In this document: positions 38,766 through 47,909 of the stretch, in pieces | Numbering within the stretch: the first letter of the stretch is position 1 | Layout of the letters: every line of letters begins with the position of its first letter | Origin: Acidovorax sp. | GTDB taxonomy: Bacteria > Pseudomonadota > Gammaproteobacteria > Burkholderiales > Burkholderiaceae_C | Reading direction: 5' to 3' | Assembly (NCBI GenBank): GCA_031277855.1 | Contig: JAITLO010000034.1 | Coordinates: 1-64,000, forward strand | DNA length: 64,000 bases | Made by a program: the position numbers and the translations under genes | The notes under the pieces: model-generated | Seen by the model: the letters and a program-made list of their open reading frames with translations, nothing else | What the model was told of the DNA's origin: nothing | Database searches by the model: none

Positions 38766-38798
38766 GCTACCAACGCTTGCATACCAAGCGCTGGTAGC
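38766..38798. repeat. Short inverted repeat between kdsA and kdsBC
   Basis: GCTACCAACGCTTG and CAAGCGCTGGTAGC pair at 13 of 14 positions. It resembles short intergenic hairpin elements common in Comamonadaceae. It lies 20 nt before the kdsBC start and may affect expression. Confidence 0.45.
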
Positions 38799-38818
38799 TA
38801 TTGTTTTTGCATGTGGAT

Positions 38819-40147
38819 ATGAAAGATGCCGTAGTGGAGGTCGCAGGGGGCCAGCATACAGATGCTGCTGCCCGTGCGACGGTGGCCATTGTGATTCCCG
38901 CGCGTTATGGCTCAACGCGTCTGCCAGGCAAACCTTTGGCAGATATCGCGGGCAAGCCCATGGTGCAGCATGTGTTCGAGCGTGCCAGCCAGGTGGCGGG
39001 TGTGCAGGCCGTGCTGGTGGCTACGGACGATGCGCGCGTGGCCCAGGCCGTGCAGGCCTTTGGCGGCCGCTGCGTGATGACCTCGCCAGATCACCCCTCG
39101 GGCACTGATCGCCTGGCCGAGGTGATGGCACAGGTGCCAGCCGACATCTATGTCAATTTGCAGGGTGATGAGCCACTGGTGCGGCCGGCAGATGTGCAGT
39201 GCCTGGTGGATGGCATGTTGGCCGATGCCAGCGTGGCCGTGGGCACGCTGTGCCACCCCATTGATGGGCAAGAAGCGTTGAACCCCAACACCGTGAAAGT
39301 GGTGCTGGCCGACAACGGTGATGCGCTGTATTTCAGTCGCTCGCCCATCCCTTACCCACGGGACGCGCAAGAGGCCCACTATCTCAAGCATGTGGGTGTG
39401 TATGCGTACCGCCGTGAGGTACTGCAGCGCTATGCAGGCCTACCCCAGCCCATGACCGAAAAGGCCGAGAAGCTGGAGCAACTGCGCTTGATGGCGGCAG
39501 GCTTGTGCATTCGTGCTTTCATGGTGGAGCCCACGGGGCCTGGTGTGGATACGCCCGAGTGCCTGGAGCGCGTGCGCGCCCTTGTGGAAGGGCGTGCGCC
39601 CGCACCACAGCCCACGCTGGCCGATGTGCGCCTGGTGATTACCGATGTGGATGGGGTACTGACCGATGGCGGGCTGTTCTACGACGCATCGGGCGAGTGC
39701 CTCAAGCGTTTTCACGTGCGCGACGGGCTGGGCATGAAGCTGCTGGAGGAGAGCGGTGTGCGCGTGGCAGTGTTGTCGGGCCGCGACTCTGCCACATTGC
39801 GCAAGCGGGTGTTAGACCTGGGCTTGACGCTGTGCATGCTGGGTGTGAAGGACAAGGCAGCGGCCTGCCGCGAGCTGATGGCGCAAGCCGGTGTGGCCGC
39901 TGGCCAAACGGCTTGTATTGGCGACGACAGCATTGATTTGCCAGCATTTGCCACTTGCGGCCTGAGCTACGCCGTGCCAGATGCTCCTGCCTATGTGCGC
40001 CAGGCGGCCAGCGGAGTGCTGGCAACACCGGGTGGGAAAGGGGCGTTTCGGGAGTTGGCGGATGCCATCCTGAGCGCACAAGGCAAGCAGCATGTGCTGG
40101 GGTCTGCAGAAGGCTATGCGGGTGTGATGTCTGCCATGGCGCAGTAA
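38819..40147 (+). CDS. Fused CMP-Kdo synthetase and Kdo-8-P phosphatase (KdsB-KdsC)
   Basis: About 442 residues carrying two enzymes in one chain. Residues about 20-260 are KdsB: IPARYGSTRLPGKPLADIAG, YVNLQGDEPLV, and the SRSPIPYPRD and LKHVGVYAYR segments. After a short Pro-rich linker (APAPQP), residues about 265-430 are KdsC: DVDGVLTDGG (Asp about 275), HVRDGLGMKLL, VAVLSGRDS and IGDDSIDLPAF. The two steps are separated in the pathway only by substrate order (KdsC acts first), so fusion may channel Kdo. The start is the ATG at 38819; GTG 38813 and TTG 38801 are in frame. No strong ribosome site. Confidence 0.9.
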   Translation: MKDAVVEVAGGQHTDAAARATVAIVIPARYGSTRLPGKPLADIAGKPMVQHVFERASQVAGVQAVLVATDDARVAQAVQAFGGRCVMTSPDHPSGTDRLAEVMAQVPADIYVNLQGDEPLVRPADVQCLVDGMLADASVAVGTLCHPIDGQEALNPNTVKVVLADNGDALYFSRSPIPYPRDAQEAHYLKHVGVYAYRREVLQRYAGLPQPMTEKAEKLEQLRLMAAGLCIRAFMVEPTGPGVDTPECLERVRALVEGRAPAPQPTLADVRLVITDVDGVLTDGGLFYDASGECLKRFHVRDGLGMKLLEESGVRVAVLSGRDSATLRKRVLDLGLTLCMLGVKDKAAACRELMAQAGVAAGQTACIGDDSIDLPAFATCGLSYAVPDAPAYVRQAASGVLATPGGKGAFRELADAILSAQGKQHVLGSAEGYAGVMSAMAQ

Positions 40148-40184
40148 TGAATCAAGCGCTTTGGCAAATAAGAGAGAGATGGAA

Positions 40185-41189
40185 ATGCAAGTACAAGTAC
40201 AAGAACGAGCACACGGCCGCGCAGCAGATGATGCACTGAGCATTGCGCAAGAGACGCTGGACATCGAGATCGAAGCGCTGCAGCGCATGCGCGATCGCAT
40301 GGACAGCGGCTTTAACCGGGCGGTGGACATGGTACTGACCATGCAGGGCCGGGTGGTGGTGGTGGGCATGGGCAAGTCCGGCATCATCGGCCAGAAGATT
40401 GCCGCCACGCTGGCTTCGACCGGAACGCCGGCATTCTTTGTGCACCCTGGCGAAGCCTTCCATGGCGACCTGGGCATGATCCGCTCGGTGGACGTGGCGC
40501 TGCTGATTTCCAACTCAGGCGAAACCGAAGAGGTGCTGCGCATCTTGCCGTTCTTGCAGCACCAGCAAAACCAGATCATTGCGCTGACGGGCAAGCAGGA
40601 GTCCACCTTGGCGAGGCATTCCCATGTGGTGCTGGATGTGGGCGTGGAGCGCGAGGCCTGCAAGAACAATCTGGCGCCTACCAGCTCCACCACCAACACG
40701 CTGGCCATGGGAGATGCATTGGCCGTGGCATTGACGGTGAAGCGCAACTTCCAGCCCGAGGACTTTGCGCGCTTTCACCCGGGTGGCAGCCTGGGGCGGC
40801 GTTTGCTCACGCGGGTATGTGATGCCATGCAAAAAGGGCCGTTGCCGGTGTGCGTGCCTGAGGCATCTTTCCGCGATGTGGTGAACGCCATCACCTATGG
40901 CCGTATGGGTTTGACCTTGGTAATGGATGGCGTGGTCTTGCGCGGCATCATCACCGACGGCGACCTGCGCCGAGCATTTGAAGCGCAGGAAGACGTGAAG
41001 CTGCTGAATGCACAGCAGATGATGTCGGCCAACCCTTTGACGATCCGTGAAACAGTGCGTTTTGCAGAGGCCGAGGCCTTTATGCGGGAAAAAGAGGTGG
41101 GGGCTCTGGTGGTGCAGAACGACGAGGGCATGGTGACTGGAGTACTTCAGATCTATGGTCTGAAGGGCGAGCCGGCTCCTGCTGTCTGA
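40185..41189 (+). CDS. kpsF: Arabinose-5-phosphate isomerase (KdsD/KpsF)
   Basis: About 334 residues: a SIS domain (about 40-185) with VVVVGMGKSGIIGQKIAATL, HPGEAFHGDLGMI and LLISNSGETEEVL, then two CBS motifs (about 210-330). It converts ribulose-5-P to arabinose-5-P for KdsA. Possible starts are ATG 40179 and ATG 40185; the AAGAGAGAG purine stretch is at better distance for 40185. In the capsule context the name kpsF is apt; the chromosomal housekeeping kdsD is presumably elsewhere. Confidence 0.92.
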   Translation: MQVQVQERAHGRAADDALSIAQETLDIEIEALQRMRDRMDSGFNRAVDMVLTMQGRVVVVGMGKSGIIGQKIAATLASTGTPAFFVHPGEAFHGDLGMIRSVDVALLISNSGETEEVLRILPFLQHQQNQIIALTGKQESTLARHSHVVLDVGVEREACKNNLAPTSSTTNTLAMGDALAVALTVKRNFQPEDFARFHPGGSLGRRLLTRVCDAMQKGPLPVCVPEASFRDVVNAITYGRMGLTLVMDGVVLRGIITDGDLRRAFEAQEDVKLLNAQQMMSANPLTIRETVRFAEAEAFMREKEVGALVVQNDEGMVTGVLQIYGLKGEPAPAV

Positions 41190-41190
41190 T

Positions 41191-43278
41191 ATGCAGTTCG
41201 GGATTCTCTCGAGAGGTATTGCCAGAATCCCGCTGCTTGCAAGGCTGCTGGGAGCCAAGGTGGTGCGCTTGCAATCGTGGCGCCGCAGCCCTGTGGATGC
41301 CGTGGCTGGCTGGGGCCTGCGCCCCAGCACCCGCAAGGCCTTGGCCTATGCAGACAAACATGGCCTGCCCTATGTGGCCTTGGAAGATGGCTTTCTGCGC
41401 TCTTTCGGCACGGGCGAGCGTTTCCCGCCGCTGTCTCTGGTGGTGGACCACGACGGCATCTACTACGACTGCACACGGCCCAGCGCCTTGGAGCATCTGC
41501 TATGCAGCGATGTGGACGTGTCGGGCGCCGATGCTGGGCTGGTGCACCAAGCCCGGCAGCAACTGCTGCAAGCGGGCTTAAGCAAATACAACCATGCCCC
41601 TGATTTACCCGCAGACGCGCTGCGCGTGGGCGATGTGGCGCGGGTGTTGGTGGTAGACCAGACTGCGGGCGATATGAGCGTGCTGCGGGGCGGGGCGGAT
41701 GCCCAGACTTTTGCCTGCATGCTGGCGGTTGCGCTGGCCGAGAACCCTGATGCAACGGTGTACGTGAAGACGCACCCAGAGGTGTCATCAGGCCGCAAGC
41801 AAGGCTATTTGACGGCGGTACAACCCGATGCGCGCACCGTGGTGCTGCGCGATGCGGTCAACGCCCCCAGCCTGATGGCGCAGATGGACAAGGTCTATGT
41901 GGTCAGCTCCACCATGGGCTTTGAGGCCTTGCTGGCGGGCAAGCCTGTGGTGTGTTTTGGTGTGCCCTGGTATGCAGGTTGGGGCGTGACGGACGACCGC
42001 CAGCCGCAGCACCCGGCGCTGCAGCGGCGCGCTGTGCGAAAGCGCTCCGTGGATGAGCTGTTTGCGGCGGCGTATATGCACTACACGCGCTACCTCAACC
42101 CTGAAACACAAGAGCGCGGCAGCATTTTTGATGTGATGGCCTGGCTGGAACACCAGCGCAGCATGGCCAGGCGTTTTGCCGGGCGCATGATTGTGGTGGG
42201 TTTTCGGCGCTGGAAGGCGGCGAATGTGCAGGAGATGCTCTCACTTTTACCGGGCAAGGTGCACTTTGTGCCCAACGCAGATGCGGCCTGGGCCCTGGCG
42301 CCGTCGGGGGATGACTGCCTGGTGTGTTGGGGCCGCGTGGCGCCCGCAGGTGTGCAGGAGCTGGCCGAAGCTGCGGGCGTGCGCTTGCTGCGCATGGAAG
42401 ACGGCTTTGTGCGCTCCGTGGGCCTGGGATCGGACCTGATTCCGCCGCAGTCTTTTGTGCTGGATGCCAGGGGCATTTATTTCGACCCAGGCCAGCCCTC
42501 CGAGCTGGAGGACATGCTCAACACCCGGGTGTGCACGCAGCAAGACCTGGAGCGCGCGCAAAAGGTACGCGCCTTCATCGTTGCGCATGGCATTACCAAG
42601 TACAACCTGGAGCCGCACCAGCCGGTGCGCTGGCCTGTCCAAACCGGCAAGGGCCGGCAGGTGGTGTTGGTGCCGGGCCAGGTGGAAGACGATGCCTCGA
42701 TCCGCTTTGGCTGCGACGCCGCAGGCGTACACACCAATCTGGGCCTGATCCAGGCGGCGCGCATGGCTTTTCCTGAGGCCTGGATTGTGTTCAAGCCCCA
42801 CCCCGATGTGCGCAGTGGCAACCGCAAGGGCCATGTGGAGCCCGCGCTGGCCTTGCAGCATGCCGACCATATTGAAGCTGCGGCCTCGGTGGTGAGCTGT
42901 ATAGAGGCTTGCGATGTAGTGGTGACCATGACGTCGCTGACGGGCTTTGATGCGCTGCTGCGTGGCAAGCAGGTGGTGGTGCATGGCCGGCCGTTTTATG
43001 CCGGTTGGGGCTTGACCACCGACCTGCTGCCCGTGCCGCGCCGTAGCCGCAGCCTGAGCCTGGACGCACTGGTGGCCTGTGCACTGCTGCATTACCCGCT
43101 TTACTGGGACCCGCTGCTCAAGGGCTACACCAGCTGCGAAGCGGTCCTGAACAGGCTGCTTGCGCAGCGCATGGTGCTGGAGCAGTCGGGCGGTTTGCAG
43201 GCCTTGCACACAGGCTGGCTGCGCAGGCAGTGGCGCAAGGCCAAGGTGCTCACTCGCGCCTTTATCTGGCAAAGGTAG
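41191..43278 (+). CDS. kpsC: Capsule Kdo-linker transferase KpsC
   Basis: A 695-residue protein with two homologous beta-Kdo transferase modules, as in KpsC (GT99 and GT107 type). The first module has LEDGFLRSFGTGERFPPLSL (about 64-83) and YVKTHPEVSSGRK (about 191). The second has MEDGFVRSVGLGSD (about 401) and VFKPHPDVRSGNRK (about 531), each followed by a FEALL/FDALL and RPFYAGWGLT type motif. It builds the poly-Kdo linker on lyso-phosphatidylglycerol with KpsS. Starts 1 nt after kpsF. Confidence 0.95.
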   Translation: MQFGILSRGIARIPLLARLLGAKVVRLQSWRRSPVDAVAGWGLRPSTRKALAYADKHGLPYVALEDGFLRSFGTGERFPPLSLVVDHDGIYYDCTRPSALEHLLCSDVDVSGADAGLVHQARQQLLQAGLSKYNHAPDLPADALRVGDVARVLVVDQTAGDMSVLRGGADAQTFACMLAVALAENPDATVYVKTHPEVSSGRKQGYLTAVQPDARTVVLRDAVNAPSLMAQMDKVYVVSSTMGFEALLAGKPVVCFGVPWYAGWGVTDDRQPQHPALQRRAVRKRSVDELFAAAYMHYTRYLNPETQERGSIFDVMAWLEHQRSMARRFAGRMIVVGFRRWKAANVQEMLSLLPGKVHFVPNADAAWALAPSGDDCLVCWGRVAPAGVQELAEAAGVRLLRMEDGFVRSVGLGSDLIPPQSFVLDARGIYFDPGQPSELEDMLNTRVCTQQDLERAQKVRAFIVAHGITKYNLEPHQPVRWPVQTGKGRQVVLVPGQVEDDASIRFGCDAAGVHTNLGLIQAARMAFPEAWIVFKPHPDVRSGNRKGHVEPALALQHADHIEAAASVVSCIEACDVVVTMTSLTGFDALLRGKQVVVHGRPFYAGWGLTTDLLPVPRRSRSLSLDALVACALLHYPLYWDPLLKGYTSCEAVLNRLLAQRMVLEQSGGLQALHTGWLRRQWRKAKVLTRAFIWQR

Positions 43279-43442
43279 CGTGATGTTTGGCTTAGGCTTT
43301 GTGCGTTCGAGTCTGGTGCCCGGTTCTGGGAGGGGCCGGCAACGGGTTCGATCAGGGAGTATGAAAGGTTCCGCGGTATTTTTGTATTACGGTGTAGTGC
43401 AAAAAATGGCGTGGGTTTTTAAAACAACAGCTTTAAAAAACC

Positions 43443-44864
43443 ATGGATAATAAAAGCGGATTTTCATCCAAACGAGTTTTATTGCTGCAAGGCCCGGTAG
43501 GCCCTTTCTTTTGGAACCTGGCAAAAGATTTACGCTCGGTAGGGGCAACGGTATTTAAATTCAACTTCAATGCCGGCGATTGGGTTTTTTACCCCGGCGC
43601 AGCCCAGGCATTCAGAGGCAATATTGAACAATGGCCCGAGGTTTTGGAGGCATTTATTGTGGAGCACCGTATTGATGCGGTGCTGCTGTTTGGTGATTGC
43701 CGGCCGGTACACGCCTGTGTGCGTGGGCTGACGGAGCGTTTGGGTTGCGCGCTGGGGGTGTTTGAAGAGGGTTATCTGCGGCCCGACCACATCACGTTTG
43801 AGCCCATGGGCGTGAACGGGCATTCCACGTTTGAAGACAGGCTGGCGCTGTGGCTGGAAGGCCAGGCTCGGCAAGAGCTTGCGCCCTTGCCCCCGCATGA
43901 AGACGGCCAGGCCACCGAGGCATGGAAAAAAGTGGGCAACTCGTTCTGGCATGCAGCCATGTGGGGCATGTTGTATTTTTTTGTGGCCTGGTTGGGACAG
44001 TGGTGCTGGAACAATGCACTGCACCATCGCAAGATGACGGTGCGTGACTCACCCTGGTGGTGGCTGAGTTATGGGCGCAAGGCCTGGTATGGCTGGACCG
44101 AAAAAGACATGGAGCCCCTGCTGAATGGAAAGATGCAGGGCAAGTTTTTCTTAGCACCGCTGCAGGTTTATAACGATGCGCAAATCATGGTGCATTCAGA
44201 TTATGAATTTGTCACCGAGTTTATAAACCATGTGCTGCATTCTTTTTCCAAGGCGCAGGCCCATGAAAAGAAAAATGGCGTGCCATTGCGCGGAAAGTCC
44301 ATAGCCGAAGATATTGTGGTCTTCAAACACCACCCTATGGACCGGGGGCACCGCAATTACGCCAATATCATTCGCCTGCTCACCAAGCGCCATGGTTTGC
44401 AGGGCAAGGTGTTTTATATCCACGACCAGCATTTACCTTCCCTGCTCAAAAGCACCAAGGGCGTGGTTTTGGTGAACAGCACCACGGGGCTTTCGGCCCT
44501 GGGCCATGGCGCACCCGTCAAGGTGTGCGGCAATGCCTTGTACGACCTCAAGGGGCTGACGTTTCAGGGGCCGCTCAAGGATTTTTGGTTCTACACCCAC
44601 CAGGCCGTTCCAGACCGCGCGGTGCTGTCGCGTTTTCGCAAGGCCTTGATTGAGAGCACCCAGATCAACGGTAGCTTCTACCGCAAGCTGCAGGGCGTGC
44701 GCTGGCAGTGCGGGGCTGCGCTGGATGGGCAACTGGCGCAGCGCTTGTGGGGCGGAGGGGAGTCGGTAGACCCTGCATCGTGGCCGGTCGATGCGGTGCG
44801 GCAGGCCGCACCCTCTACCCAGCAGTCCAGCGCGGCGAAAGGGCCCGTGCGGCGCAGGGCATGA
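43443..44864 (+). CDS. kpsS: Capsule Kdo transferase KpsS
   Basis: A 473-residue cytoplasmic beta-Kdo transferase adding the first Kdo to the phosphatidylglycerol anchor. LLLQGPVGPFFWNLAKDL, FNFNAGDWVF, FEEGYLRPDHITFE, VVFKHHPMDRGHRNY and VLVNSTTGLSALGHG follow the KpsS family. A 164-bp gap without visible features separates it from kpsC. Its stop overlaps the next gene start (ATGA). The C-terminal 30 residues are a Ser/Ala/Arg tail. Confidence 0.93.
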   Translation: MDNKSGFSSKRVLLLQGPVGPFFWNLAKDLRSVGATVFKFNFNAGDWVFYPGAAQAFRGNIEQWPEVLEAFIVEHRIDAVLLFGDCRPVHACVRGLTERLGCALGVFEEGYLRPDHITFEPMGVNGHSTFEDRLALWLEGQARQELAPLPPHEDGQATEAWKKVGNSFWHAAMWGMLYFFVAWLGQWCWNNALHHRKMTVRDSPWWWLSYGRKAWYGWTEKDMEPLLNGKMQGKFFLAPLQVYNDAQIMVHSDYEFVTEFINHVLHSFSKAQAHEKKNGVPLRGKSIAEDIVVFKHHPMDRGHRNYANIIRLLTKRHGLQGKVFYIHDQHLPSLLKSTKGVVLVNSTTGLSALGHGAPVKVCGNALYDLKGLTFQGPLKDFWFYTHQAVPDRAVLSRFRKALIESTQINGSFYRKLQGVRWQCGAALDGQLAQRLWGGGESVDPASWPVDAVRQAAPSTQQSSAAKGPVRRRA

Positions 44865-46183
44865 ACGCATCGATGACAGGCCGTAACCCCGATGCCGCGC
44901 GGCTGGTGCTATTTGTGGGGGGCTTTGACCCTCGCGGCGCCCGGCACTACCACCGCCTGATGCGAGAAGAGTCGCAAAAGCAGGCGGCGGTGCAAGGCGA
45001 GCGCCGCTATGTGATTGGCCCACGGGAGCCGTGGAACACGGCGGGGAGCGAGAAGTCACCGCACTCCATGTGGCGTGTGCAGCAGCAGGGCCTGAAGGCG
45101 GGCACGGATGTGAATGTGGCAGCGAGCGTGGATGCAAGCGTGGAGGAGAGGGCGGATCAGTGCGCAGACACAGAATTTGTGTTCTTTGACTGGCATGACC
45201 AGGTGCGCGCCAACTGGCCCGAAAGCCGGGCCAGGGTGTTTAGCGATGCACTGCCCACCTATGCCGAGGTCTGGCGCTCCAGGCAGTGGCTGGCGCCCAT
45301 ACACCGGCAGGCCCGTTTTACGCTGTGGGCCTTGGCATACCCCATCGTTTATGCAGTGCTGGTGTGTGCGCTGGGGCTTTTACTGGGGGGCTTGCTGGGC
45401 GCTGCGTTGGCGGGTTTTTCAAGCGCTGCGGCGGCGGTTGCGGCATGTGTGGCATGGGCCTTGGTGTGCTGGGGTGGCTTTGTGCTGGATGGGCATATCC
45501 ATGTCAGCTGGCTGCTACGCATTTTGAATTTTGCCCGCAGCAGCTCTGAGCAAGGCTTGCCGGTGCTGGATGCGCGCATGGAGGCCATGGCCGCCGAGGT
45601 AGCACAAGGCATGCGCCAGGGGCGCTGGCGCGAGGTGGTGGTGCTGGGCTTTAGCGTGGGCAGTGTGCAGGCGGTAAAGCTGGTGGTGGCGCTGCGGCAG
45701 CAACTAGCGGCAGATCAAAGTGCGGCGCCGGACGCCGTGTTAGCTTCGGCACCCGCAGTGGGCCTGGTGACACTGGGCAACTGCATTCCTTTGTTTGGCT
45801 TGTTTCCTGGTGCCCGGAGCTTGCGCGGTGCTTTGCAAGCCTTGGCTTTGGACCCGCTGGTGTATTGGGCCGATATTTCTTCGCCCAGCGACAGCGTGTG
45901 CTTTGGCATGTGCGATGTGGTGGGTCTGTCTTTGAGGGAAGACGCTCAAAAGTCTGCAAAGCCATCTGGCACGCAATGGGGGCTGAACCCCCAGGCCATG
46001 TGTTCGCCACGCTTTCACAAACTATTCCACCCTGCGGGCTACCGCTGGCTGCGGCGCAACAAGATGCGCATGCACTTTCAGTATCTGATGGCGGGTGAAA
46101 TCGCAGGAAGCTACGATTATTTTGAGTTGCTCAGCAGCCCCGGGCTGGTGCGTGACTACATTCGGAAAAAATTAGTGAGATGA
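44861..46183 (+). CDS. Membrane-anchored alpha/beta-hydrolase-like protein in the capsule operon
   Basis: A 440-residue protein starting inside the kpsS stop codon. The N-terminus LVLFVGGFDPRGARHYHRLM is a conserved-looking strand-turn. Two hydrophobic helices lie at about 160-210. After them VVVLGFSVGSVQAVKLV (around residue 258-274) has a G-x-S-x-G nucleophile elbow and VLASAPAVGLVT a typical following strand, so a lipase/esterase-like fold is likely. I do not know a characterised member. The location after kpsS and before a P450 gene suggests action on a lipid or acyl group linked to the capsule. Function is inference. Confidence 0.7.
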   Translation: MNASMTGRNPDAARLVLFVGGFDPRGARHYHRLMREESQKQAAVQGERRYVIGPREPWNTAGSEKSPHSMWRVQQQGLKAGTDVNVAASVDASVEERADQCADTEFVFFDWHDQVRANWPESRARVFSDALPTYAEVWRSRQWLAPIHRQARFTLWALAYPIVYAVLVCALGLLLGGLLGAALAGFSSAAAAVAACVAWALVCWGGFVLDGHIHVSWLLRILNFARSSSEQGLPVLDARMEAMAAEVAQGMRQGRWREVVVLGFSVGSVQAVKLVVALRQQLAADQSAAPDAVLASAPAVGLVTLGNCIPLFGLFPGARSLRGALQALALDPLVYWADISSPSDSVCFGMCDVVGLSLREDAQKSAKPSGTQWGLNPQAMCSPRFHKLFHPAGYRWLRRNKMRMHFQYLMAGEIAGSYDYFELLSSPGLVRDYIRKKLVR

Positions 46184-47565
46184 GACATTTCTGTCCTGCC
46201 TATCCCAAGCCTCATCCCGAGAAAGCCTCGAAGCTGCGTATGTTCTGGCATGCCCGCCGCTCGTGGATGGATGCCCTGTTTGAACGCAGCTACACCATGC
46301 AAATGGGGGAAGTACATTTGCCTGGGGTGGACTTGTACATGCTCAATGACCTCAAAGAGGTCAAGCGTGTCATGCAAAGCGAAGCCCAGCACTTTCCCAA
46401 AAGCCATTTGCTGCATGCCTCGCTGGAGCCCCTGCTGGGCGAGAGCATCTTCACCACCAATGGGGAGCAATGGCAGCGTCAGCGCACCATGATGAACCCC
46501 GCTTTTGAGCAGGCCCGCTTGAATGTGGCGTTTCCGCGCATGCTGGGGGCCGCGCAAGCCATGCTGGAGCGGCTGGACCAGCTGGAGGCGCCGCAGTCTT
46601 ACGACATTGAGGTGGAGATGACCCATGTCACGGCCGACATCATTTTCCGCACCATCTTCTCCCAGGCCATGCAGGGGCCGGACGCGCACCGTATTTTTGC
46701 GGCCTTTGCCCGTTACCAGTCTTTGGCGCCCAAGCTCATGCTGCCGGCATTGTTTGGCACGCGTTGGCTGGTGATGCCCTGGCACCGCTGGCAAAGCAAC
46801 AAGGCGGCGCGGGAAATCCGTGGCCTGCTGCACTCCATGATCAAGCCGCGCTACGAGGCGCATCTGAAAGGGGAGGGCGGCGCCCAGGAAGACATCTTGG
46901 CTGCCTTCATGCAAGCCAAGGATCCCCAAACAGGCCAGCCTTTTTCCGAGGAGGAACTGGTCAACCAGGTGGCCATGCTGTTTTTGGCCGGGCATGAAAC
47001 CTCGGCCAGTGCCCTGACCTGGTCCTGCTATCTGCTTGCCAAATCGCCAGAGATTCAGCAGCAGGCCTATGAGCAGGTGGTAGAAGTTTTTGGCAACAAC
47101 ACGCCGCAGCAAAGCGATATGAAAAGCCTGTCGCGGGTGTGGAACATCTTTCGCGAGGCTTTGCGCCTGTTCCCACCGGTGGGCTTTTTTGCCCGCGAAA
47201 ACACCCAGACCTGCCCCATGCGCGGCAAGCAGCTGGAGGCAGGCAGCACCGTGGTGGTGGCGCCATGGCTGCTGCAGCGCCACCGCAAGCTGTGGCAGAA
47301 CCCGGATGCCTTTGACCCCGAGCGCTTTGAGCGTGGGGAGGACAAGGACGCCATCAAGCATGCCTATATGCCTTTCAGCATGGGCCCGCGCGTGTGCCTG
47401 GGCGCGGCCTTTGCGTTGCAAGAGGCGGTGCTGATTCTGGCCTGCATTCTGCGCCGCTACGAGTTGCTGCCGGTGGATGGGCACGAGCCCCAGCCTGTGG
47501 GCCGGTTGACGATACGCTCTGCCAACGGTGTACGCATAGGCCTGCGTAAAAGGGATGCGGCGTGA
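46180..47565 (+). CDS. Cytochrome P450 encoded in the capsule operon
   Basis: A 461-residue class with the I-helix AGHETSASAL (about 270), the K-helix EALRLFPPVGFF, PERFERGE and the haem loop FSMGPRVCLGAAFA with Cys406 as axial ligand. This pattern (HETSA, FSxGPRxCxG) is close to fatty acid or CYP4/CYP102-like hydroxylases. It has no ferredoxin or reductase partner nearby. The start overlaps the hydrolase stop by 4 nt and its own stop overlaps the next gene by 4 nt, so expression is tied to kpsS and the hydrolase. It probably hydroxylates a lipid or polymer precursor; substrate unknown. Confidence 0.88.
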   Translation: MRHFCPAYPKPHPEKASKLRMFWHARRSWMDALFERSYTMQMGEVHLPGVDLYMLNDLKEVKRVMQSEAQHFPKSHLLHASLEPLLGESIFTTNGEQWQRQRTMMNPAFEQARLNVAFPRMLGAAQAMLERLDQLEAPQSYDIEVEMTHVTADIIFRTIFSQAMQGPDAHRIFAAFARYQSLAPKLMLPALFGTRWLVMPWHRWQSNKAAREIRGLLHSMIKPRYEAHLKGEGGAQEDILAAFMQAKDPQTGQPFSEEELVNQVAMLFLAGHETSASALTWSCYLLAKSPEIQQQAYEQVVEVFGNNTPQQSDMKSLSRVWNIFREALRLFPPVGFFARENTQTCPMRGKQLEAGSTVVVAPWLLQRHRKLWQNPDAFDPERFERGEDKDAIKHAYMPFSMGPRVCLGAAFALQEAVLILACILRRYELLPVDGHEPQPVGRLTIRSANGVRIGLRKRDAA

Positions 47566-47909
47566 AGGAGCGGCTTGCCGGTTTTGTGCTGATGTGCGCG
47601 GTCGTGCCGTTGGCGGTTTTGGGCTATCTGATCCTGTGCTGGGTGGGCCTGTTTGGCAGCACCCAGCGTGGCCGCGCCGGCGTGAGGGCGCTGGACCACT
47701 TTGTCAACGCCGCGGTGTTTGATGGCTACGCCTGGGAAAGCGTGTCATCCCATGCTTGGCGCGAGCGCGAGAACAAGCGCTGGGCGCGGGCCGTCATCAA
47801 GGTGACGGATTGGTTCCAGAAAGACCACTGCATGCGCGCCAACAAGCGTGAACAAGCGGTGGTGGACCTGGTTCTGAAAAAAGGCCTGGACGGGCAGACG
47901 ATTCGTTAG
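47562..47909 (+). CDS. Small membrane protein ending the capsule operon
   Basis: A 115-residue protein translated from a GTG at 47562 that overlaps the P450 stop (GTGA). It has one N-terminal hydrophobic helix (about 7-30). The rest is polar: ALDHFVNAAVFDGYAWESVS, then RWARAVIKVTDWFQKDHC. This order (a Leu-Asp/Asn-Ala stretch, an E-(S/T)-(V/L)-S motif, Trp-Ala-Arg, and Asp-His-Cys) resembles small proteins often annotated as phage-derived or hypothetical in Proteobacteria. Its function is unknown. Its place at the end of the coupled series ties it to the P450. Confidence 0.7.
   Translation: MKERLAGFVLMCAVVPLAVLGYLILCWVGLFGSTQRGRAGVRALDHFVNAAVFDGYAWESVSSHAWRERENKRWARAVIKVTDWFQKDHCMRANKREQAVVDLVLKKGLDGQTIR

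Noticed and set aside
43279-43442. Small gene in the kpsC-kpsS gap (frame 43160-43450)
   Set aside because: Its start lies inside kpsC, there is no ribosome site and the peptide has no features.
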